Made by a program: the position numbers and the translations under genes. Under the pieces are notes generated by a model. That model made no database searches and was not told where the DNA came from. It was given only the letters and a program-made list of their open reading frames with translations. A stretch of 64,000 bases of DNA from Artocarpus heterophyllus (Eukaryota > Streptophyta > Magnoliopsida > Rosales > Moraceae). The stretch is taken from NCBI GenBank assembly GCA_025403435.1, contig CM046341.1, forward strand, positions 7,339,219 through 7,403,218. Reading direction: 5' to 3'. Below are positions 12,131-24,299 of the stretch, piece by piece; position 1 is the stretch's first letter; the number at the start of each line of letters is the position of its first letter.

Positions 12131-12568
12131 GGTGGTATGGGTGCAACTTAGCTAGAATTTGTCCTCTAAAACCTTACCAATCCCGTGGTTACTTGTCAGG
12201 TTCAATCCTTAACCATATACTAAGGCTTCCCTCATTAACAATCCTGAGGCCAATAAAACTAGAAGATGCGGTGGCATATGACAAGCGTTAAAAATCACTT
12301 CAACTAAGCCATTCGGTCTACACCTTTGGCTGCCGACTCCCATAATGCCGCGGTGCCATCTCCTCTTGAAAAGCAATGCTGGCTCTTCGATCAGCTTCCA
12401 TATCACGATCATGATGCGGCTTCGCCATATACTATATTTATTGTCGTAATTAACATAACAGTGTCATATAAAGTAGTATTGAACATTCTTATACTTAAAA
12501 TCAAGCTATCTTACTTGAGCTATGGCAATGGAGCAGACGACGATGTGCAGTAGGATGGCAAGATTTTC
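12131..12568 (-). other. Element A leader next to the primer site
   Basis: Non-coding or decayed leader between the primer site and the acidic frame remnant. Short open frames occur (12209-12412 minus), but none resembles a known protein. Confidence 0.5.
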
Positions 12569-12580
12569 GCTCTGATACCA
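12569..12580 (-). other. Element A primer binding site (initiator Met tRNA)
   Basis: Minus-strand TGGTATCAGAGC, complementary to the 3' end of plant initiator-Met tRNA, lies two bases from the 5' LTR. Confidence 0.92.
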
Positions 12581-13255
12581 ACTGTCACAACCCGCCTTTT
12601 CGGGCTGTGATAAAACTCTTTCTTCCTTACTTTAGGGCAAAAATTTAGGAAATTTTTTTTTAAACGGGAATAAATAATTGCCTTACATTAACTTGATAAT
12701 TCTCAAAATATTTTCACATACTTGTATTTACATAATTAATACTTTTACTTTTATAACATCTTTCTTTCAAACATTTCATATCAAATTAACTTAAACATAC
12801 GTAGCGGAAAACATTACAGCAGCGGACTCCATACCCAATCTGCACATAATCCACCCCTTCGCCAGCTCACCATTTGAACTTATTCTGACCTTCTCGTCGG
12901 AATACCTACAACATGAAATACTTAATGAGCTAACGCCCAGTAAGTCCCATAAATCCCACATGGATATTCACATGAATGCATGAATCAATTATGCTTTCTT
13001 ATAAACTTTCTTTATTCTCATCATTTCTTATCTTTACTAGGGCCCAAGTGTTCGTACCATTGCGTAATTTCATTTAGGTCTACGTAACACCGTGACCGTA
13101 ACATATCCTTTAAACTCCCCTTGAGTTAGGAGTCGGTACGACACTTTTCTTAATTTCTGGTGATACATTTACCAGTCCATTTATTGTGGTTGACATACCA
13201 TGCATGAAGTAATAATCACATATTATCCATGAAACATAAATTCTCTTGCATAGCA

Positions 13256-13668
13256 TAGTACACACAGGTACTTACTTTTTATACACACTGGTACACATTA
13301 ATATACGCACAGGTATATAGCATAACGTACTCACAAGTACTTAACATAAAATGTACACACAGATACATACTTTATACATACTCAAGTATTTATCATTGTA
13401 CACACAGGTACGAAATCATGATACACATGCTCATTTCCATTATTGTACACACAGGTACACAACATATTATACACACAGGTACAAAATCATGGTACACATG
13501 CTTATTTTCATTATTGTACATACAAGTACATAACTAGCTTGTACACACCAGTACACATTAATATGCTCACACTTATTCATACATGACTATACCCCTAGGT
13601 ATTCATATCATGGCAAACATACAAGTTTACACTTAATTATACGCACAAGTATACATATACATACATTT
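13256..13668 (-). repeat. Cluster of GTACACACAGGTAC-type near-palindromes (A 5' LTR)
   Basis: Copy of the array at 3855-4260, nearly identical, in the LTR that would supply the promoter. On the element strand it lies more than 1.8 kb downstream of the TATA box, inside the LTR. Confidence 0.8.
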
Positions 13669-15486
13669 CTTTCTAAACCTACATTTCATACTGTAGGTGG
13701 GAAGGGTACTTACTTGATGCAAATGTCGGGCAACTTAACCTCGATATCCCTTCTCCTAGACTCCTAGGATCCTGTTGGCCAATTACAAAGCCATTAGCCA
13801 AATTTCACTATGTTTCGATACGAAACATCCGTTAGTTAATAAATTGAGTTGCATTACTATGTACAACTCTAAAAACTACTGTTTTTTTTCTTATTTCTGT
13901 CTAACTTTACCCTATCGTTTCTAGCGAAGGGCAGGAACCCTTTCTAGTCATTTTCTTATTCCATTGGAAACATTTCAAAACAGTTCGGATTATTTGGACA
14001 AAAATGACGATTTTGCCCTTCGTGGGTTTACTAACCTACCTGAGCTCGATTTCTTTATTCTTATGAAAATAACCATATACTAATTTTAAAATAACACCCT
14101 AGTGGGTCAAATCTCTTTATTTCTCAATTATGCCCCATTTTCATAAAACTTTATGGTTTAGTCCCTGAACTAAAAATTTTGACGATTTTACCCCCAGGAC
14201 TAAAATTTACTTCTTTTCATCAAAATTTCCTATTTTTCTCAAGGATCATTTTTACTTAAGGTACCATACCTTAAATCACTTCGAAAAATGACCTTTTTGC
14301 CATTTAACACTTTTTTTACTTTTAACATATTTTTGAAAAACCAAAAACTCATAAACGATTGAGTTTTTAGGCAAACCGCCTACGCTGCCTAACAGTTTCA
14401 TCGAGATCTACAACTTTTGTGTTTTAACTTTTCCCAAAATCTCACTGTACAGGGGCGTTTTTGACTATTTTTCAAATCTGCCGAGAAGGAACTTTTTCTT
14501 TCAATTTAGTCCCTATGGTATTTTTACAAAAATCTGTTTCAAACTTGCAATTATACCCCTGCAGAAACCATTCCATGCCTTAATCAAAAGATTCTCATGC
14601 TCAAACATCACTTTTACAAAGTCTAACATCAAAATTACAAAAATAATACTTTTGCAAAAATTACCATTTTCCACTATAAACCAAAGTTTCACAACTCAAA
14701 CTTGCCAATCATCACATATACATGAAACTCCATCAAATACATGCTCAAAACCCCTCATGGGTTTGAAAGAATAAAAATCAAAGCAAAATTCAAAACTTTA
14801 AACTTTAAAACTTACCCAAATAATACTTTTTGGATTTCTAGCCTTCAAAGGCTTCTTGAACTTCTTCTTGGACTTCCTTTTCATGCAAAAATAGCATGGA
14901 TTAATCTTTGCCCTTTACCCATGAAAAATCCCTTGAAAACTCATGAAAAAGTTTAGGATTTTACCTTAAAACTTGTGGGAAATCCTTGTACTTGCTTGTA
15001 AAACTTGTTTGGGGATATTTTTGCAAAGTTTGGGGGCTGAGAAATTTTTTTAGAGCTGTTGGTTATGGCTGCCGAAGCTTGGAAGGAAAGGAAAGAAAAG
15101 AAAATTTGTGATAAACTTGCCATAAATGCATCCTTATCACATTTGGTGACTCATGGTAACCCATGAGTATACCACTAGGTGTCACAAGGTGATTGGGCCA
15201 CTTTTCTTGACATGTGGCCCAATAGAAAATCAAGGAGTGTCCACTTTGTGGAGTTAAAAATTTATACTGTGTAATTTTTCACCACACAGCATTTTTCTTA
15301 TACTGCCGTGATCAAATCAGTATACTTTCTATCCTTAGATTGTATAAAAATATTTAACTTACTTTTCGTTTACTTTTAGAGGCTAATCGTGACATTTTTC
15401 GTATCTGCGTTTTCATTTAGCAGTATTCTTATACTGCTCTGGCCTCATTTCTACCCCCCGGTTAGGGTTAGGACAACCTCTATGTC

Positions 15487-15495
15487 CTATTTATA
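15487..15495 (-). promoter_or_regulatory. TATA box of element A 5' LTR
   Basis: Minus-strand TATAAATAG, 298 nt from the LTR start, at the equivalent position to the box in the 3' LTR. It probably sets the start of element RNA. Confidence 0.6.
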
Positions 15496-16310
15496 TTTTA
15501 ATCATTCATTCGTTTATATCACAATTTCACAATTAATTGTGACATGAAATTCATTTTATGGATATTATGTACAAATCTCTGAGTCATCAAACTCATAAAA
15601 TTTCTATTTTACAATATCCACCATTGCATTACATATGCCATAAAATTTGCAATCAATGCCGCTCATTCATATTTTATTGTAATTTTTACATAAATTACAA
15701 TTTTTACAAAATTTCACATTTTTAAGAATAAATTCATTAATTAAACCTAATTAAATATTATGTTTTATTGATGACGTTTTCTCGGTCATTACAGTCTATA
15801 TGATAACTTTGTCCCTGCCAAGTTTGGTGCTTGAATTGTGTACAAATTATGAGATTTTGGGCTATGAATTCATAAGGGTCATATAGCATTTGTATTGGCA
15901 GTTTTGTCCTAATGTTTTATATGTTAATGAAACGTGTTATGGATTAATGTTTTCAAGAGAAGAATGTATGTGTGACGTAATATGGTATTGAATGGTTTCA
16001 TGAAAATAAATGTTAATTTCATTTTTAAATGAATGCATGACATGAACACACTAAGGAGTGAGCACATCAAGACCGCGACAACGTTACCTACAATTAAGGT
16101 CATGTAATCTAAACATATAAGTACATTGTCACCTACAACATGATGTGGTTTCTGAAAAAGTTTGAATTTTTATGCTCATGATGATTTTATAACTATTTTA
16201 TGACGGTTTTATTTAATGAATTATTATGAAAGTTTATTGTACAAAAGTCATGCATGTTTTAATAATGACATATTCAAAGGTATAAAAGTATAGACATATG
16301 TATGTATATG

Positions 16311-16888
16311 TTAAAGTGTTGAGATCCCCGGCCGGAGCCTGGCGGGTACCTCGAACGTATTGCCGAGAGGGCCCCTGCTCGGGGAGAGACCCAGCTCGGA
16401 TTTGCCTCCCGCGGGGGGAGTGCTTCCCCTAGGAGTTGAACCCGTTTCCTCTTGAATAAGAGGGTCTTAGGGTGTCCCCAAGATACCAATCCAACCAATT
16501 GGATGGATTGGTACCTGAGGGACACCCTAAGACCACCATAAGACCCTCTTGTTCAAGAGGAAACGGGTTCAACTCCCAAGGAAAGCGCTCCCCCCGTAGG
16601 AGGCAAATCCGAGCTGAGTCTCTTCCTGAGCAGAGGCCCTCTCAGCAATACGTTCGAGGTGTCTGTCAGGCTCCGACGATCTCAACACCTCAACATTAAA
16701 CGCGCATGGATTGGTACCTGGGGGACACCCTAAGACCCTTTTATTCAAGATGAAACGGGTTCAACTCCCAAGGAACGTGCTCCCCCCTAGGAGGCAAATT
16801 CGAGTTGGGTTTCTCCCTGAGCAGGGGCCCTCTCGGCAATATGTTTGAGGTGGCTGCCAGGCTCCGGCCGAGGATCTCAACACCTTAA
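16311..16888. mobile_element. Fold-back of three SINE-like units inside the solo LTR
   Basis: Three copies of a unit of about 185 bp: the first reversed (16311-16495), the second and third direct (about 16503-16699 and 16702-16888). The first two form a palindrome with apex CCAATTGG near 16497. The outer ends mirror each other (TTAAAGTGTTGAGATCC and its complement). Each unit begins GGATTGGTACCTG and carries GGGTTCAACTCCC about 45 bp later. These resemble the A and B boxes of RNA polymerase III promoters in tRNA-derived SINEs. The B LTRs lack this block at the matching place, so it is an insertion. SINE origin is an inference, and no exact target duplication was found. Confidence 0.7.
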
Positions 16889-17507
16889 TAGTATATATGT
16901 ATCACCTAAATAAGTGTTGCATACCCACGTTTATGTTATGTTTATGTTATGATGCCATGTTTAGATTGGGATTAGCTACTCCTCTCCTCTCATGACGGCG
17001 CGCTTATGATGATGATAATGTTACAATACTTGGGCCCCTAAAGATAAAACGAACAAAGTTTTAATATGGATAATGAAATGAAAGATATGTTCTATATGAA
17101 ACTGTGCCTAGCGCACTATTATGATGATGCTTATGGTAATGATGTTCTATAATGAAGTTCATAAGATGTTTTACATTGTGAGATATGAAATATACTTACT
17201 AAGCTTTCGCTTACTCAGTTTTACATCATGTTGCAGATAAGGGTAAGAGAATTATGAATTAGGTAGAGGGCAAGGAAGGGCGTGTGAGCTATGCAGGATG
17301 GATTAAAAATGGAACACGCCAAAGAAGTTTTAAAAAGTTATAAACTATGTTTTGTTTTCTAAGTATGTTTATTTATCTAAGTATGTTTATTTGAATAGTC
17401 TTAAAGATTTGAACTATGTCTCTTTAACTTTATAGTATTATTATTTGTCTTCTGCGTTTTGAAATATTGAGACTTGTTTTAAGTTAAAAATTTTGTTTTA
17501 ACATCCG

Positions 17508-17698
17508 ATCGGCCTGCCGATCATTATTGGTTGGTTTGCCGATGTAATGATCGTCTTGCCAATTACCCTATGTTGGCTTGCCGATCTTAGCGATTTTAAA
17601 ACCCTGATTTGCAAAGCCTCAGGCGGCCTATCGGTGGTTGAAGTTCCGACTGCCGGTCAAGTTCGGCCTGCCGAAGTCCAAAGTTCGGCCTACCGAGC
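17508..17698 (+). repeat. Cluster of CGGCCTGCCG-type near-palindromes (solo LTR, 3' cluster)
   Basis: Seven or more copies, for example ATCGGCCTGCCGAT at 17508 and a perfect TTCGGCCTGCCGAA at 17662-17675. The centre reads CT on this strand, so orientation is opposite to the 5' cluster of the same LTR. Confidence 0.8.
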
Positions 17699-17944
17699 TA
17701 TGTAAGTAGATTTTAAAAGTTGTGTTAACTTTTATTCAAATTATGGTTCTTTTGTTTTGGTGTGATAAACTATTTAAGGAATGTTTATAATCAAGTGGTT
17801 TATTAAATATAAAAAAATGTATGCATGGATCTTAGGGTTTGTTTTTAAATTTATGTTTTATTTAAAATACTTTATCTTAAATAACGGTAACAATGAATGA
17901 ATGCAACATTATCTGGGACATCCGTAAGGGGACGTTACAGTTGA

Positions 17945-19620
17945 GAACTTTGGATTAGTGAGTTTCATGTGAAAATCATGCTAGTTCTATGATAGAGATA
18001 TTTAAACAACAAACATTGGTGTCCCAACAACAACATGGGTGAAAATCATGCAAGCACAGGGACAAAACTACACATGAACAAGGGCAAACAACCATTCCTG
18101 ATCTTTTTTTTAATATTGTATATAAATTTTTATAAAATTATATTGCGTGCTCCTAAAAATTATATTCAGCGCCCTTAAAATTATGTTTCGTCCCCTTAAA
18201 GTTTTATATCTTTTTCATTTAATTTTTATTGACAGTATTAGTATATGTTCTATCCTTCTAATTAATTTTCTTACTCTACTTCTGTGCATGCATGCCCCTT
18301 TATTACAACCCACGTCATAATGGGACCCAAACTTGTGAGTGAGTTGTTAATATTAGTATCAACTATTAAAAAAACATGTCTAATGTTTAAAATTTTCAAA
18401 ATGTTGAGTTAAATTTTTGAGTTATTATTTATAATTAATGATTGATTGAATTGGGTAGAACAGAATAGTGCCAAACACTGCACTATACTTTGTAATTTGC
18501 TAGATTATAATTTTTTTTCCGCTTAATGAATGAGGGAGTTATTGACATTAGAGCAAACTCATATATCGCAAGTAGAGCGGCACCCATTAGAGAACTCATC
18601 CCACACTAGTTCAATATTGAAATCTTGTGTAAAAATTCAGAGGGGTAGGAAGGGAAATTTTATTCCCCTCATTAAGGCTTTCAAGTTTCAACATAGGTTA
18701 TATTAAAATCGAGGTGGAAACTTATGGCTTCGTTTTTTTTTTTTTAACTGATGCCAAATCCTATGAAGGGATTCCATGTCAGTGTTTTTACAAGACATTG
18801 TAAGTCTACCATGGCGGTTTTTGATCAATGTGGAAAATCCTTTGCATTGAAGTGGGAAAATCTCATATAAGGAATAAAGGTGAATGATCATTTTTGTTTA
18901 AGAAGTGCTGTATTTTCTTTTTTATTCTCTTTTATACTCTCTTTTTTTTACTACTTGATGCGTGGACTCCATAACCTTATTTTTTGTTTAAATAATAATT
19001 TATAATGTTGGAAGATTTCATATGTCAGAAAATGATTAAATAGAGTGTTGCTTTAAATGATACATTGGAAAGCCAGGTCCATCACGAGCAACGAAAGAAT
19101 GCACAAATTCTAGGGAGGAAATTGGTGAGATTATGTCACGAACTTGGTCACCATTTTCGAAAGATAGTTAGAAACAATGAAGCCCTAAAGCTCTTCAATA
19201 TGCTAATAACTGCAACGGCCCAATCAGATTGAAAACTCCAAGGGACATCAATTAAGAGTTGAGGGAGGTCTGGATTACGATATTAATACTGTTGGTAGAG
19301 ATTGTATTTTTTTCTCTAGACGAGGATGTGGAGAGTACTATTTATCATCAAACTATTTTTTATAAAGTAGTTATATTTTTTCTTTGTGAAATAATCCTTC
19401 GAGATCTCGGCCCAAAATATTGGGCCCAAACGTGTCTTATGTTATGTTTGGGCTTGGATTGGCCCATTTATTTATTGTATTATGTTAGGCCGTGACTTTT
19501 AATGATATATGTGTCCAATCAATTCATGATTTATTTATATTTGTGTTGTACTCTTAACGTGTCTGTGTTTTATACGTGCCCGTATCGTGCTTAATAACAA
19601 AATTTTTAGCAAACAAAAAA
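17945..19620. other. Gene-free AT-rich spacer
   Basis: No protein-like frame, RNA gene or clear repeat. A poly-T/poly-A rich stretch lies near 18730. Confidence 0.5.
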
Positions 19621-19623
19621 AAG

Positions 19624-19981
19624 TGCCTGTTTGGGAGCGCTTTATAAAAGCTACTTTTGTCTTCATAAATCTAAAGTTGTTTTCGCAAGTGTTAAAGTGG
19701 TTTGTCAAGTGTGATTCAACTCTCGAAAATAGTGTACAATTAAAGCCAGGAAACCTCACATATAAAAATAAACTTTGAAATTTGTGCTAGAGTATTAACA
19801 AAACATTATAAACTTGGCTATAATATTTTTATATTACATATATTAAAAAATTTTAAAACTATTTTGACCTATTTAAACTTTTTAAAGATATGGTTTTGAG
19901 CACTCACAAAAAAGCTTTAACTTTTGCTTCTGTTCTTCTACTGAGAAAAAACACAAGCAAAAGCTCAGCCAAACAAGTCCA
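19624..19981. repeat. MITE-like element with TGTTTGG ends
   Basis: The left end, CCTGTTTGGGAGCGCTT, and the reverse complement of the right end, ACTTGTTTGGCTGAGCTTT, form imperfect inverted repeats about 360 bp apart, with AT-rich filling and no coding frame. TGTTTGG-type ends are frequent in plant hAT or Harbinger-type miniature elements. No target duplication is clear, so the family is open. Confidence 0.4.
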
Positions 19982-19989
19982 AAGGTTTA

Positions 19990-20340
19990 ATACTGTAAAA
20001 TTTTAAGAGAAATATTCGTAAATATAACTTTTCAAAATTAATTGTAGTAAATATTAAGTTTGAAAATATTTATAATGAATAACAGATTTATAGCATAAAT
20101 GATTTATTTATCCTCTTATTTACCATATAAATAATTCTTATTTATACAGTATATAATTTTAAGGTGTAAATAATCTATTTACTTTCTTGTTTACAATGTA
20201 AGTAGTTTTTATTTACAAGTAAAAAATATTTACATTGAAAATCTTCTATTTACTACAAATATTTTTAAAATGTGCTATTTATTTCAAAAAATTTTAAAAA
20301 TCTGTCATTTTTCTCATTCTCTTAAATTTTAACTTAAAAG
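19990..20340. repeat. AT-rich element with long imperfect inverted ends
   Basis: TAAAATTTTAAGAGAAATA on the left and TTAAAATTTAAGAGAATGAG (complement of the right end) mirror each other, with further inverted matches inward. No coding capacity. It looks like a decayed miniature inverted-repeat element or a large AT-rich hairpin. Confidence 0.35.
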
Positions 20341-21660
20341 AAAATAAAGCATAGAAAAATTCAAATAGGATGAAATCTTGTTAAGGAGAAAAAAACAATA
20401 CATTACAAGTTCTATAAATACAGTATGTGTTGCTTATCATACTTATGCTCATGTTTGCGCCGTGTCCTTACTATGCTATGCTCTTAATGTGTCTCGTGCA
20501 AGCCTGGACTATTTACTAAACGTGCTAGGCCAGGCTCATTAATATGTCGTGTCATGCTGTGCTCCTTTTTCCTCTAATAGAGAAAATCACATGTTATACA
20601 TATTTTTAAAAAGTGTGTTTGTTTATGTCACACTACGATTTAATGATGCATATTTAAATACGTTATTATTAAGTTTTAAAGGACGTATTTGTTGAACATT
20701 CCTCTTTGTAATACGTTGTGTACGTATCAGGCTCCTATGCCCGGCTCATGTAAACATGCCTAGTAATAATATATTTTCTGAGGGGTGTAAATCTGGCTAG
20801 GAATCGGATGTATACGCTCTTGATGTTCATGGTCAGTAATTACCCGATTTTAAAGCATATCGTCAAAAATTAGTTATCCAATTCAAAGTCAGACTTCAAA
20901 CGCGAGATTGTAACAACTATTTACTCTCTTTTTTCCCCCGAGGAACGTTCCATACTGTTTATGCGCCGCTGTTTTCCAGGCAAAGAACAAGGGAGGAAAA
21001 AAAGTTTATCCGCTGCTGTTGTCCTAGGTTTTTGAAACCGCAGAACACCAGATTCTTACGTAATAACGTATGCCCCACCAATACGTCATAGCCCATGCTT
21101 GACAGCCACCGAAAATGCCACGACAATTTAAATAAAAGTGCGTCAAACCGGAAGTAACTAAAAGGAGCAAAATCCAATGTTAGGATAGAATACATGCTTT
21201 ACAAACTTGAAGAAAGTCAACCAATTCTATGTACCCTGAATTGGTACATGAATCTAAATGTTTTCGTCGACATAGGCCCATCATGTAATCACTTATAAAA
21301 CCTCCACAATGATAAAAGTTATTCGCCACTTGTGGTAACGGTATGACAGCAAGAGAATGACCTATTAAAACTTTTTCTCCTATTATTTATAGATCGATCC
21401 TCCCCATCCTTAATAACGTTACAATTATACATCTCAATAGATCTGTCGAATATGACTTAGGTTGTTGAGACTTTGGCTCTTTGAATGCTAGTAGACGAAA
21501 ACATAAGTCAAAATCATTTTTTTTTTCTACAAAGCTCTTAATAAATTCCTTTTAAGGGATTGGCTGGTTTGAGCCTATGTGACTTGAGTTTCTTAAATGC
21601 TAGAGAGCATGGGTCCAGTTTTTTCATTCTATTTATAGTCTCAATAGGTTCCTCTTAAAG
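20341..21660. other. Gene-free spacer
   Basis: No recognisable gene. A 78-codon minus-strand frame (20959-21195) lies in a less AT-rich patch, but it has no motif and no flanking exon-like frames. Confidence 0.45.
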
Positions 21661-21663
21661 CAC

Positions 21664-21733
21664 TAGATGGGAACTTGAGAATAACACTAATCCTTTATTA
21701 GATGGGAACGTGAGAATAACACTAATCCTTTTT
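21664..21733 (+). repeat. 35-bp tandem duplication
   Basis: Two units starting TAGATGGGAAC at 21664 and 21699, identical except for one or two bases, followed by a short (ATT)n run. Small recent duplication in spacer DNA. Confidence 0.85.
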
Positions 21734-21739
21734 TATTAT

Positions 21740-23634
21740 TATTATTAGGACGTGTACAAAGGTATTGATTTTGAAAAATTTATAACCACATGAGGATATG
21801 TCCTTACTTTTTCATAAATAGTGAGCTCCACCTATAGGACCTAGGTGGACCTTACAAATAAAGTCAACTTTTTATAAGACGGTAAAGACGGTGAGGTTGT
21901 AGCGCATAAAGACAAATAGTATTATTCATTGATCTTAGAATGTTATTTAAAACCAAGGACAAAGGGGAATCATGGCATATCTTCAAATGAAGTCAAATCA
22001 ATGTGCACGCGCGATGTTAGATGCTAGGCTGATTTGGGTCCCAATGAAAAAAAGTCTCACCATATCAACTATCTTTCCTTAAACCCTTCCGTATTAGTTC
22101 ATATTATAAACATGCATGCCTAAGAAAAAAAGTGACGATGATAATTCAGTCTTCCAAATTGCTTTCACGATTGTCCTTTCTAGATGAAGCATTGGGATTG
22201 TAATGTTGGCCAGGCTCAATGCACCAGCATTTTAGGCCGATTGATTGATTGGGTCATTGCTTGATTAGTTTTGCCAAATGTTGTGTTGGCTTTCGTGTTG
22301 CAAAAGCAACTTTTTGTTTTAACTCATGGTAAAAACAACGACATGATTCCCCAATTAAATAAAGATTAATAATGGTACCTCCCAATATTATATTATTAGC
22401 ACCAAAAAGTTGATTAAGGTTAAATTAGTTAACCCTTAATCATTGAGTTTTTGAAGGAGAAACGCCGCCTAGAGGCGCATTAGAGATGTGCTATTTGGAA
22501 CGATTATTACCAGAGACGAAATTTAGCTCTTAGTTAAATGTATATGTATAAATGTGTTACTATCAAGTTTGAAATGAAACCATGTCAATTAATTATTATG
22601 ACTCTATTCTGAAAGAAGTAGCCAGAATCAATTTGTATTAATGGTGTTCTCCATCGACTTACGGTTGACAAAACGCAGTGTTTCTATCGATATTAATCAT
22701 GGGGCACAATGAAAATTAAACACTCGGATTGACGACTCTAGATAGCAAAAACAGGTACAAAAAACTATTTTGGACTGTGCCAGGTTAGGCATCTTGTAGT
22801 CATAAAATAAGTTTTAAATAGTGACTGTCTTGGTGGATTCTCTCCACGTGTGGCGGAGGGTTTGGCAGCGAAGAAATTAGCATGGTGTTAAACCTTTGTG
22901 GTTTAAATTGATAGTTTTAAACTCTTATGCTTTCTAGATCGCTGGCATTTGGAAGCATAAAGTTTTGAACCGGGAGTAAAATATCGCATCAAGGAATGGT
23001 GTTTTGAATAGATAAAATTGTGATAAAAACCAGAAATCAAGCTGTGGTTTTGCTATAGAAAATAGGTTTAAAACTATGTGAATCCAAGGGAGATAATTCT
23101 TTAGAACCAATTTTGGATAGGATTAAACATCACAACTAGGTTCAAAACCCCTTCAACCAATGTACATCTAAATGCCAATTTGAATCAAGCTCATAAATCA
23201 AGGTGCATGAATCTATAAACCAAACACTTCCACAATCTCTAGTTTTGCTTGGCTTAGCATCCTCAATGAGGATGCTAAGGATGTTCTTTATATGCTCACA
23301 ATTGAAATGTTTACTAAGTTCCCTATTTTGGGAATAATGTAACTCATTGAAGATACTCAATGTTTTCTATGGAATACGAGCGTCGAGCTTAGTTGCATGG
23401 TTGAACGAGTTGGGGTTGTTGAAGCTCTTTCGTTGTGGGCCTTCGCAAGTGGAGGGTATAGACTTGGTAGCCTCCTTTGATTAGCTCGTATGTCTTGTCT
23501 GTTAGGAACTAATGTGGCGACGCATCAGTTGATGGAGGCTAGTGAGCCTGTAATGGTCAGTTTAGTGTTTGGAATGGCTAGAATGGGCTTTTAGGCTCGC
23601 CTTATGGTAGCCCTGGCTTGGTTACAGTTAAACT
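21740..23634. other. Gene-free spacer
   Basis: Nothing recognisable apart from a short perfect hairpin, GCATCCTCAATGAGGATGC, near 23260. Short frames such as 23142-23360 minus have no family signature. Confidence 0.45.
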
Positions 23635-23851
23635 TGTAATGACCAGCACCTCCGCTTGGCATGATATTGTTCGCTTTAGGTCTAAGCCCTTACGATTTTG
23701 CTCTTGGGCTTCACCTTAAAAGGCCTCATGCTATTGGGAGATGGTGTCATTACTTATAAACTACTTCCTATGACCATTCCCAAGTGATATGGGACTACAC
23801 AACCCACTCTTTCTTGGCCCTCTTAATCTTAAGGGAATTATGGTTGTTACA
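23635..23851 (-). repeat. TRIM-like short LTR (inverted relative to 851-1064)
   Basis: On the minus strand this 217-bp unit runs from TGTAACAACCATAATTCCC to GGTCATTACA, with complementary ends TGTAA/TTACA. It contains AGTCCCATATC, a CATGAGGCC block and GCCCAAGAGCAAAATCG, the signature shared with 851-1064. Flanks AAACT and AAAGC agree in only three of five bases, so the target duplication is decayed. Probably a solo LTR of a short-LTR non-autonomous element. Confidence 0.6.
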
Positions 23852-24299
23852 AAAGCCGGGTAACTTTAAGGATGGTTTGGTCTGAGGGAAAAATGCAATG
23901 TGATTTTGGATTCATTGAAGTTGAAATCTTTGCCAAAGAGGGTTTCCAAGCATGCGAGTGGTGTGGGAGAGGAACGTGTTCGGTTGTGGAGAAATTTCCT
24001 ATGTTTTTAATAATAAGGGTTAATTTAATATTTGAGCGAAATAGTAAGATTTGGTGATCTCACAGGTAAAATAGCTTCATGAGATAGGGCCTCTGATGGG
24101 TGGAATAGTTTTTAAAAAAAAGATTCTTTAACGGGTAGGGTAGTTTAATGCTTAGAGAGAGAAAAGATGACGAGACTTTAATGGAGGTTTTGGCCCTTCT
24201 TGTTTATGGGGTTTGTTTGGGCTGTAAAAGGGATGGTTTTGACAAGGTCTTGTTATATTTTTCAGGTTCAGGAGAGATTTGCGTAGAGCTTACAAAAAG

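Larger units (their letters stand above)
3176..15793 (-). mobile_element. Element A: Tekay/Del-like chromovirus (Ty3/gypsy), full length
   Basis: A 12.6-kb LTR retrotransposon on the minus strand with target duplication GTCTA on both sides (3171-3175, 15794-15798). Its two LTRs are exactly equal in length (3211 bp) and, by eye over 300 bp, differ by about 1.7%. The minus-strand order is 5' LTR, initiator-Met primer site, a 1.7-kb leader, gag, protease, reverse transcriptase, RNase H, integrase, chromodomain-like tail, polypurine tract, 3' LTR. This order and the domain sequences fit the Tekay/Del chromovirus lineage. Pol carries many stops and small deletions, so the copy is not autonomous. 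It inserted into the LTR of a related family. Confidence 0.95.
12583..15793 (-). repeat. Element A 5' LTR
   Basis: 3211 bp, the same length as the other LTR, with minus-strand termini TGTAATGACC and GGTTGTGACA. It carries the GTACACACAGGTAC-type cluster at about 13256-13668 and the TATA box at 15487-15495. Open frames inside it (13351-13533, 14741-14956) recur in the other LTR but have no protein-like features. Confidence 0.95.
1440..17939 (+). mobile_element. Solo LTR of a B-like Ty3/gypsy element, split by element A
   Basis: The sequence opens with TGTAACACCCGTCAATTTTC and closes with GGACGTTACA, the same termini (TGTAACACCCGTCGATTTT at the start) as the LTRs of element B on the other strand. 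Perfect 5-bp target duplications GTTGA flank it (1435-1439 and 17940-17944), so the termini are real. No internal region or second LTR exists, which indicates a solo LTR left by LTR-LTR recombination. Two insertions interrupt it: element A with its duplication (3176-15798) and a SINE-like fold-back (16311-16888). Without them the LTR is about 3.3 kb, close to the 3.03-3.07 kb of the B LTRs. It is clearly related to B but substantially diverged. Confidence 0.9.
15799..17939 (+). repeat. Solo LTR, 3' segment
   Basis: It continues the LTR exactly where the 5' segment stopped. The rejoined flank 'ggtaatatgtcta' + 'tatgataactttg' matches the uninterrupted B LTR around 26930-26960 in reverse. It holds the fold-back at 16311-16888 and the 3' motif cluster at 17508-17698. 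Confidence 0.9.

Noticed and set aside
16502..16700. tRNA gene suspected from the GGGTTCAACTCCC box
   Set aside because: No cloverleaf, anticodon arm or acceptor stem can be formed; better explained as a SINE-like promoter remnant in a fold-back.
20959..21195. Possible host exon on the minus strand (78 codons)
   Set aside because: No recognisable motif, no neighbouring exon-like frames, and only marginally longer than expected by chance.
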